The notes under the pieces are model-generated. The model ran no database searches. It saw only the letters and a list, made by a program, of their open reading frames with translations, and had not been told where the DNA came from. From Euryarchaeota archaeon UBA605 (GTDB lineage: Archaea > Thermoplasmatota > Poseidoniia > Poseidoniales > Thalassarchaeaceae), in the NCBI GenBank assembly GCA_002504905.1, contig DATY01000008.1, positions 13,285 through 45,423 on the forward strand: DNA of 32,139 nt, read 5' to 3'. This document shows, in pieces, positions 21,730 through 29,800 of the stretch; the stretch's first letter is position 1; every line of letters starts with the position of its first letter. The position numbers were made by a program, and so were the translations under genes.

Positions 21730-24700
21730 TCATACTTCTGCTAATTGATCTATGTCCGCACCACAGTGTAAACAATTACCTCTCTCTATAACGCTACAGC
21801 CCTGAATCTGTCCATCCTTGTGATACCTGGCTCCACATTCTAAGCAAGCCCATGCCTTGCCGATGGTGATATCAACACTACAAATCCAACAAGGAACTCC
21901 GCTAGATACTTCTTGATCTTCTTTAGATGCCAAATTTTCTACTACTTTCTCTGGAATTAAAGACTGGATTTCGCCTCCTCTACGTACAAACATAGCTAAG
22001 CCTAAACCTCCAGACAGTAGAATGACAATTAGAATTATCAAAAGAATATTTGTTATATTGATTTCTTCTGAACCGCCATTTGATAGAACATCAATTTCAA
22101 CTTCAATTACCGAATCTTCTATTTCATCTGAATTGGAAAGAGAGACTGTAATGATTCCATCAGAACTTTGTGAAGGATTATATCCTATCTCTACAGATCT
22201 AGTTTCTCCGGGTCTCAAGTTGACGAATTGGCTATCTAAAATTAGTTCATTCCATCCAGAAGGAGCATTTACCTGTAAAATCTCTGAAATATCGGAATTA
22301 CCAACATTCTGTATTTCTAATGATAATTGGTTAGTATAACCTTGAGGTGAATCGAATTGTTGAATTATTGTCCAACTGACTTTAGAAATTGATTCAACAT
22401 AAAGTGATATTGTATCTTGTGAGATAATCCCCCCTCCATCTAAAATTAGTGATATTGATGGCTCAGAACCGGCTTCAGCAGACAAAGGAATAATTACATT
22501 ACAAATCACTGTTACCGTTGAATCAACCATAATGGTTGGATCACTAGAACATGAATATTGCCAATCATCATCCGGCAACTCCATTGAAACACTTGGTCTC
22601 CAAGTCATGGTTCCAGAGTTAGATACCTGCCAAAGTAAATCAAATCCTATCCCACCTACTGGATGGGCATCAACTCCTAAAGGAGTACTAGCTGAGGTGC
22701 CATCAGGTAAAGCGACTTGAAAGAAATTTATAGTAGGAATTGCTCCAGAAATAACATCTATAGTTCTATTCCAGTCAACAGTAAAACCATCATCTGTAAC
22801 AAATCTGATATTTAGTTCACCACTCTTAGCAAGACCATTTCCATTGAGCGATATTGGTAAAATAAATTGCTCACCAGAAATCACAGTAAAAGAATTCTGG
22901 GTACCGGATAGAGACCATCCATTTGGAGTAGAAAGTACATATGCTGTTAATTCTAAATCTCGATTTCCCTGATTGTTAAAATTAATATCCCATTCTAGTG
23001 TATCGTCTGCAGAAACTTCACGTTCTACTCCATCAGAGGTTGGAGTTAAAGTAACAACATCTACATTCTCTACAACCATATTTATATCTTCAAACCAAGA
23101 ATCTGAACTAACTCTAGAATGTACAGAGATTGAGCCAGAAAATAAAGTTCCTGCGGGAATCATAGCACCAGGTGGATTTATTGTGACATCAATAATTCTA
23201 GTTTCTCCTTTATCTAGAGATCCTGTTGATCCATGAGATGACCCCGCAAAAGAACCTATTGAATCTAAACCTAGACTCCATCCTGATGGAGAAATCAATT
23301 CAATATCATAAGTTTGAGGCCCATTTCCTTCGTTCTTAACTTCTATCTGCAAGGGAGTTGAGACTAGAGGATTTACCTTTAATTGCCCAGGAGGAATCAA
23401 GATATCTGCGTTAGAAAGAAGTGGAACTTCTAGATATATCTCAAACTCAGATTGTATCTGATTCTCAATATCTGTTCCAGTAACAATCATCCGATAAAGA
23501 CCAGGTTCAGGTTGCGTATGAAATACTGACAAATCTACTGATGCTGATTCTGCCGGCATCAAATTGAATGTATTATTTGAAAATGATGAGAACCAATCAA
23601 ATTCTATGCCATCCTGCATCCTTACAGGTTCTGAAACTACAATACTAGCATTAGTCTCAAAAAGTGCTGTATTTGTTAATTCAAGGGACCACGTTGTTGA
23701 ACTATCAGTGGTTCCATCAATCAATATTGTAGGATTATCACTAGTCACTCTGACTCCTGGTACACTAACAATTACTGTTTCAAAGAGTTGATTATTTGAC
23801 TCTGAAACTTCTTCAATTTCATCATTAGGATCGATATAAAATGAAATTACATTCTCACCATCTTGATTGGGGGTCCAATTCCAGGTTAGTTCAGCATACT
23901 CCCCCGGGGAAAGACTAATTGTTTTTGTGCTAATTGTCACACTATTAACCGCTGCCAAAACAGTAAGTTCTGGTATACTTCCTGCACCTTGATTTATTAA
24001 TGAAATTGAGAACTCTACTTCTTCATCAACTTGAGGAATTGGTACTGACAAATCAAATGAGTTTGAAACGAAAGTAGGGTCTGGGTCTAAATCATTAACA
24101 TTAACTCCCCTTACTGCGAGAGAATATGATTGATAGAAATTACTTCCGCCATGTGATGAGTCTTTGACCCTCACGCTCCATGATCCGACCATTGCATTAT
24201 CTACAAGTACAACTTCAACATTATTTTTAGAATCTTTTTGACCATTAGTTACTGATTGCCCATTAGTGAAAACATTACCCTTGTATACTAGTCCATTAGG
24301 ATTGGTAATCTCTAAGTCTAAATCATTCCTTAATTGAGTTGAAGATGATGATGACCCAGGATAATCAGACCAAGCAAGTACTACCTTCAGAGGTTCTCCA
24401 GCTCTGGTAATCTCAAACGAATAATCACTTATTTGACCTGAGGATAAACGAGACCTGTCGTCAACAAAAATTCCTACATCGCTATCTGGAACTAAGGTAT
24501 TCACGAGATTCACTCTCCCCCATCCTTCATCGTTATTCGGAATATTTCTGGCACCCATATCTTCTGCACCCAGAATCAATAACGCCTTAATTAGAGCAGC
24601 TTGAGGTGCTGGCCTGGATGCAACTTCCATCAGGTATTCTCTGACTAATACTGCAGCCCCTGCTGCAGCTGGAGTTGCCATAGATGTACCACTATATTCT

Positions 24701-26193
24701 AGATACCAATTATTACTCCAAGAACCTGAGGCACTACTTGCCTCTTGTGATTTACAAGAACGAACGTAATCTCCTGGAGCAACAAGATCTGGTTTAATCC
24801 GGCCATCATCAGTAGGGCCTCGACTACTCCAGTAGTACATATCATCTGGAGCCCCATTGTATCTATTCACATGGCCACCAACTGTAATTACATTTTTTGC
24901 AGTTCCTGGAGAAGATATACCATCGTTCCTCTCATTACCTGCTGCAAATAACACTGTCATTCCCTGATATTGCCAGTATTGATCCCAAGTAGAAATACGG
25001 TCATCAGCATCCTCTGATGAGGTCGTATAGTCACCTCCAGTTGGAGAACCCCAACTATTAGTATGTAGACGAGCACCAGCGTTATATGCTTCATTCAACA
25101 TACTATTGATTCCAATAGAATATAAGGCGCCAGTATCATCATCTTCCATTGCTTGGAAATAAAGATCCGCTTCAGGAGCAATTCCCTGATAAGTTCCACC
25201 ACTTCTCATTCCAGAACCTAGTACTGTACACGCGACGTGTGTTCCGTGACCGTCAGAAGGATCTGCAGTTGAAGAGTCACCTGGAGTTACAGAATCTAAA
25301 CCCGCAATCCTTCCTGTAAAATCACCATGATCATCATCTAAGCCGGAATCTCCAACCGCTATTTTCTGACCAGAACCATTTAATCCTGTTATGAAGAAGT
25401 TTTCTACATTATTAATTCCCATATGCCACCTTGCCTCATTATTCATTAATTCAAGTACTGGAACAGGAGCAACATAGGAAACTGAGGGATGCTTAATAAT
25501 TTCTGAAATATAATTAGTTTCTATATCTCCCCAAAATATTCCTGAGTCAGGAGACCAATGTTCTGACAACCATAATTCTGCAACATCATACAAGTTATCA
25601 TCTAATACATCTAACTGACGTACAAGTTCTGAATTTTTCCATCCGGATAATTCAATAACAAGATTTTGATTATCAGGTGCATCATAGAGAGAAGGATGAA
25701 CCATAAGACCTGCTGGAACATCATGAATAGATTTTACAGATTGAATATTCTTTAATTCATTCAACTGTTCTTCGGTACCCTGAACTAAATATCCCGAAGG
25801 AGGTATAGTTGAACGGATTTCTAAACCACTGATTTCCATCAATTCCATTCTAGCATCCCACAAACCTGTATTGCCATCTATTATTACCAAAGCAAGATCT
25901 TCTCTGATTATTGCAATTTCTTCAGAGAAATATACACTAGGAATGAGTCCGGAATGAGTAAATACTCCAATACTAGAATCTGCGGTCTCTGAACGGGTTA
26001 ATTCGAAACCGTCAGTAATTATTGGAGTTCCTAAATCTGCAATACTATTTGGGTTAGGAGAGATTTCAATCCGCTCTATTTTATCCTCCATAGTTGCTCC
26101 AAATGATTCTTCTGAATCGTCGAAGAAATCTGTAGCAGGTATGTATGAAAGAAGGAAGAGTCCTAAAATTAAGCATACAGTACGCTTGGACAT
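21730..26193 (-). CDS. Membrane-anchored subtilisin-like (S8) serine protease with cytoplasmic zinc finger
   Basis: Exported protease of 1487 residues. Order: signal peptide (1-20, KRTVCLILGLFLLSYIPA); pro-region to about 250; S8 catalytic domain with Asp282 (AVGDSGLDDDH), His316 (GHGTHVA), oxyanion Asn420 (FAAGN) and Ser504 (SGTSMATPAAAG); a beta-jelly-roll like that of KP-43-type subtilases (about 575-710, VLAWSDYPG, NDLDLEITNPNG); a CARDB-like domain (about 720-825, FYIDPNDEIEEVSESNN); several NEW3-like repeats; a transmembrane helix (about 1373-1394); and a cytosolic tail. The tail carries C1435, C1438, C1450, C1453, H1458, C1466, C1474 and C1477, a C4HC3 cross-brace pattern. The ATG at 26193 is chosen because it begins the signal peptide; an upstream in-frame start (26268) adds a non-signal leader. 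It probably degrades extracellular protein. The zinc finger is unusual for such an enzyme. Confidence 0.93.
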   Translation of the reverse strand: MSKRTVCLILGLFLLSYIPATDFFDDSEESFGATMEDKIERIEISPNPNSIADLGTPIITDGFELTRSETADSSIGVFTHSGLIPSVYFSEEIAIIREDLALVIIDGNTGLWDARMELMEISGLEIRSTIPPSGYLVQGTEEQLNELKNIQSVKSIHDVPAGLMVHPSLYDAPDNQNLVIELSGWKNSELVRQLDVLDDNLYDVAELWLSEHWSPDSGIFWGDIETNYISEIIKHPSVSYVAPVPVLELMNNEARWHMGINNVENFFITGLNGSGQKIAVGDSGLDDDHGDFTGRIAGLDSVTPGDSSTADPSDGHGTHVACTVLGSGMRSGGTYQGIAPEADLYFQAMEDDDTGALYSIGINSMLNEAYNAGARLHTNSWGSPTGGDYTTSSEDADDRISTWDQYWQYQGMTVLFAAGNERNDGISSPGTAKNVITVGGHVNRYNGAPDDMYYWSSRGPTDDGRIKPDLVAPGDYVRSCKSQEASSASGSWSNNWYLEYSGTSMATPAAAGAAVLVREYLMEVASRPAPQAALIKALLILGAEDMGARNIPNNDEGWGRVNLVNTLVPDSDVGIFVDDRSRLSSGQISDYSFEITRAGEPLKVVLAWSDYPGSSSSSTQLRNDLDLEITNPNGLVYKGNVFTNGQSVTNGQKDSKNNVEVVLVDNAMVGSWSVRVKDSSHGGSNFYQSYSLAVRGVNVNDLDPDPTFVSNSFDLSVPIPQVDEEVEFSISLINQGAGSIPELTVLAAVNSVTISTKTISLSPGEYAELTWNWTPNQDGENVISFYIDPNDEIEEVSESNNQLFETVIVSVPGVRVTSDNPTILIDGTTDSSTTWSLELTNTALFETNASIVVSEPVRMQDGIEFDWFSSFSNNTFNLMPAESASVDLSVFHTQPEPGLYRMIVTGTDIENQIQSEFEIYLEVPLLSNADILIPPGQLKVNPLVSTPLQIEVKNEGNGPQTYDIELISPSGWSLGLDSIGSFAGSSHGSTGSLDKGETRIIDVTINPPGAMIPAGTLFSGSISVHSRVSSDSWFEDINMVVENVDVVTLTPTSDGVEREVSADDTLEWDINFNNQGNRDLELTAYVLSTPNGWSLSGTQNSFTVISGEQFILPISLNGNGLAKSGELNIRFVTDDGFTVDWNRTIDVISGAIPTINFFQVALPDGTSASTPLGVDAHPVGGIGFDLLWQVSNSGTMTWRPSVSMELPDDDWQYSCSSDPTIMVDSTVTVICNVIIPLSAEAGSEPSISLILDGGGIISQDTISLYVESISKVSWTIIQQFDSPQGYTNQLSLEIQNVGNSDISEILQVNAPSGWNELILDSQFVNLRPGETRSVEIGYNPSQSSDGIITVSLSNSDEIEDSVIEVEIDVLSNGGSEEINITNILLIILIVILLSGGLGLAMFVRRGGEIQSLIPEKVVENLASKEDQEVSSGVPCWICSVDITIGKAWACLECGARYHKDGQIQGCSVIERGNCLHCGADIDQLAEV

Positions 26194-26222
26194 GAAGTTC
26201 CCCCTACTAAAGTTGGTTTTGA

Positions 26223-26230
26223 GTATATGG
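26223..26230 (-). promoter_or_regulatory. Candidate TATA box of the protease gene
   Basis: The minus strand reads CCATATAC, centred about 33 bases before the ATG at 26193, so transcription would begin about 7 bases before the start codon. No ribosome binding site precedes this ATG apart from a G-rich AGTAGGGGGAAC. An 18-bp palindrome lies immediately upstream of the box. Confidence 0.4.
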
Positions 26231-26236
26231 GTTAGT

Positions 26237-26254
26237 TGAACCCTTAAGGGTTCA
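26237..26254. promoter_or_regulatory. Perfect 18-bp palindrome, candidate operator
   Basis: TGAACCCTTAAGGGTTCA is an exact 18-bp palindrome without a spacer. It sits 7 bases upstream of the candidate TATA box of the protease gene and about 50 bases from its ATG, in the 81-base gap after the 186-residue membrane protein gene. Position and symmetry fit a binding site for a dimeric transcription regulator acting on the protease gene. A terminator hairpin is less likely because no run of T follows on the minus strand. Confidence 0.5.
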
Positions 26255-26274
26255 TACATTGTATTCAAACTGAT

Positions 26275-26835
26275 TTAGAAAAAGTCAATTCCTGTACCAT
26301 GACTAAATTGTTCCATTTTCCATTCACCTACAACATACTCTAATTCAATTTTTGAATTATCACTATTACTTTTTGTATATTCTAGCTCAATATCAATAGT
26401 ATAATCTTCCCAAACAGATGGCCCAATTACAATCAGTTCTAGACTATCTCCAGAAACCGAACTGTGGGCAGGAAGAGATGACTTATTGAAAGAAGTTCTG
26501 TCAATTTCAATATTATCAGAATCGATAAATCGTATTATCAAAGTTAAATCAGATATGGCTCGACTACCATCGTTATCTACCTCAGTAAGAATCACATGAC
26601 CCGCACTACTTTGGATATAGACCACATCCACTGTAACCTTATCGTATGGGACTATCCATGTAACTGCAATTATTGTTGAAGAGAAAATCATCAAAGCAAC
26701 AATTGATACAATGACTACTCTTATTGGAGAAATATGACTTATTGTATCTTCTAATTTAACTAAAACATCATGAGCAAATTCCTCTTCAGGAGTTTCTTCT
26801 ATTTCCTGATTCTTAGACTTCTCTAATAACCCCAT
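26275..26835 (-). CDS. Single-pass membrane protein, unknown function
   Basis: A 186-residue protein I do not recognise. The first 35 residues are charged and acidic (EEIEETPEEEF-like), followed by one transmembrane helix (about 39-62, VVIVSIVALMIFSSTIIAVTWIV in two parts) and an ectodomain of about 120 residues. The ectodomain has alternating hydrophobic residues suggesting a beta-sandwich (VDVVYIQSSAGHVILTEVDN, ISDLTLIIRFID, DYTIDIELEYT). There is no cleavable signal peptide, so it should sit N-terminus-in. It starts with ATG directly after the stop codon of the 1465-residue protein gene, with GGAGGTAAC before the ATG inside that gene's end, so the two are translationally coupled. The coupling suggests this protein may hold or help the large exported protein at the membrane; that is inference. 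Confidence 0.8.
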   Translation of the reverse strand: MGLLEKSKNQEIEETPEEEFAHDVLVKLEDTISHISPIRVVIVSIVALMIFSSTIIAVTWIVPYDKVTVDVVYIQSSAGHVILTEVDNDGSRAISDLTLIIRFIDSDNIEIDRTSFNKSSLPAHSSVSGDSLELIVIGPSVWEDYTIDIELEYTKSNSDNSKIELEYVVGEWKMEQFSHGTGIDFF

Positions 26836-29800
26836 CTAGTTACCTCCATCAGATAATGTGGCAATAACAGTTAGTATTGCTGAAGTGAATGGTTCTGGAA
26901 CCAACAAGTGGTGTGTTGAGCCGCCCAAACCTGGAATTAAATTCAGTATAGATAAATCAGAAGATAAACCATTGACGCCAAGTGTGGTTCCTGTTGGAAC
27001 CCCGCCAGTGGTTTGGGCATCAATCAGAACTCCGCGAACTTGTATTTCTTGTCCACCGAACTCTGTACTTATCTTTGCTGAGACTATTATTTTTCCACCA
27101 TCTACATCATCAACTTCAATCACGCTGTAAGGACCTACTAATTCTCTAATATGTAGAGTAGCACTTCGAAGATTTTCTCCCATCGCTTCCATTTCCTCCA
27201 TGTAAACTGGTGGAGTTCCCACCTGACTAGTTCCTGTTGGAACATCATTAACTCTGACATAAATTCTTTCTACTCCACTTCCACCAGAGCGTATTTCTAA
27301 ACCAAAGTCTTCAGTTGGTTTGATTACCATCTTATCAGTCATTCCTTCTGCTAAGAGAATGATATCTCCACGTGAATTAATTGCCCTTCCAAATGCCTCA
27401 ATATACAAGGACATTCCATCATCAGAAGAGGTAAAATCAAGATTTGGTAAACCTTGGAAAGCGAGATTTTTTGTAATATCAAAATTCATTTCAGGAGCGG
27501 TTGTCAAATTTATATAACCTGGTATATCTTTCAAGAAAACTGTTGCTGGCCACCAAAATCCATCCATCCATTGCATCTGTTGTAACATCAAAGAACCAAC
27601 TGCAAACCCTTCAATTCTTTCTTGTTCGGGTACACTCATGCCAATAGATATTGCAGTTCCAAGACTAGCTTGTAAGGAAATTGACTTAGGAATCTCATTG
27701 ATTAACATCTCCGTACGACTCTGTGAATCACGATTTATCAACATCATATGTATCCAATCCAGCCTTTCAGATATACCAAATTGAGTACCTGTTGAAACTG
27801 TAGTGATTCCTCCTGAATCTCTAATCTCAAAAATTGAGTCGATATACAAACCAGTAGACTCACCAGGACTTAAGCCCTGCATTGTCATCAGCAAATCTTG
27901 TCCATTAACACCGTATGCATGAATCATGAATTCCTCTCGAGCAGGTTTCCATCCATCCATTGAAACTTGTATAGACCAATCCTCACCATTAGATAGAGTA
28001 TTTCTGGCAATTGTCATGTCAATTTGTGGAGGTAAACCTGGTAACCATGTTTTGATATGGAATCCATTGGATAAACCCTCTGGTGCGGATTGGAAAGATA
28101 TTCCATGTACCCATGGAGGTTCAGAATCCACATCTCTTCCGTATGTTGCTTCCAAAGTTAGATCAAATGCAGAATCTGATTCTAATTGTAAAGCATATGA
28201 AAAAGACTCATCAACTTCATCAGTTCCAGTAGAAATATCACTGGTTAAGCCAGCTAATACAGAATTAACTGATCTACCAAGATCAGAAAAACCACCTATG
28301 AAGAAGGCAACTCCAGAAAGACCTTGAGTTGAATTAAAATTCGGCAACACTAAATCAGAATTAGAGGATTCATCAGTAGGAACTTCAACTGTAAGATAAG
28401 ATGGTAGAGGTTCGATTAAAGCTAAGGCAGATAATCCAGAAGAATCTGCTGTAGGGGCGTTATCTACATTGATACTCATTGGCCTATCTCCAGCGGATCT
28501 AAGAAACGCTGTGCCTCGACCTGAAGAACCCAGAGAACCTTCCTCAATAGGAGGAATCCAACCTAATTCTTGTATCCCAGTCAATCGAGTGGATATAGTA
28601 GATGTCTCATTACTAGAATCGTGATGGAACAAGAAATGATCACCAGTCATAGTAACTGGATCAGAAGAATTGCTGATCTGAACCTCTACAGTAGAAATCG
28701 GAGTTTCGGCAATAAAACTGGTCTGTTCACCGAATTCGAACGTAAACTCGGCAGGCATATCGTGAATATTCGCAGCCTGTCTTTGTTCACCATCTAGACC
28801 TACATATGAAATCAGTTCAATACCTTCGTTTGCAGTATAACTCAAAGATTCGTCATTCAACTCAATAGAAATATTATTCGGAATATCAGATAGATATAAA
28901 CTCTGGAATGAAAAATTTTCAAGTGAGTTTCTGTCATGTTCAATAAACGAAAATCTGAATGATTCGGCAGAATTAGTTTTTATCCCTAATGACTGAATAT
29001 TGGTGACATTATTATCACTAAATGTGAATTCGGATAATCCACTAAATCTAACGCTCGAGGCTACTGGCACAATAGGTTCTCTAACTCCAAATTCTCCAAT
29101 AACCTGATTCAAATCTCGATCTTTGGAAATTATTATATGATCATCTTGAACAATTGGATGAGGACTGGATCCTATTTGTAAAGAAAGTACACTAATTTCC
29201 ATACTGGTTCTAGTTAATAATAAATTATCAGTCATCAATAAATTAACATCCCTACCTGAGAATGAGTTTATCCCTCCACCTCCTAAATCACCAGTAAGTA
29301 CTGAAATAGCTTCACTAGGTACTGAATTAATTATTCCACCAATATCTAAAAATAAGTCAACCAAATTAAGAATCAGTGAATCTAAAATCTTGGACATGAA
29401 ATCTAAATTAGCACCAGAATCAAGGCTTGTATCTGATGATTCAGTACTGCCTAATTCGAATGAGCCAAAAATAGCAATTGATGTTGGTAAGTCCCTCAAT
29501 TCAATACTGAGCTTACTATGATCTGTGAGAATATCTCCTCTTTTATGCCATGAGTCATATTCTATTGACTGAATACTTTGTACTGACCGAATAAGTACCA
29601 AGGTTTTTGGAGGGAAAGCAGGGTTAATTGGAAGAGTAGGATCATCAACATTTTGTGTTGAGTCTCGAGAGAAATTCTTGATTGCAATAATCATTCCTAA
29701 TTGTTCAGGTTGACCACCTGGTAATTCTGGAGATGATTTAGAACCTAACATTGTGAAAACTCGATCAATTTCATCAGAGGAGAGGCTTCCAGCAGGCATT

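Noticed and set aside
26194..26268. Longer protease N-terminus
   Set aside because: It would cover the palindrome and TATA-like box and put 25 residues before a textbook signal peptide.
27926..28327. Plus-strand open frame of 133 codons inside the giant exported protein gene
   Set aside because: Antisense shadow without a ribosome binding site or recognisable domain; the minus-strand frame is clearly coding.
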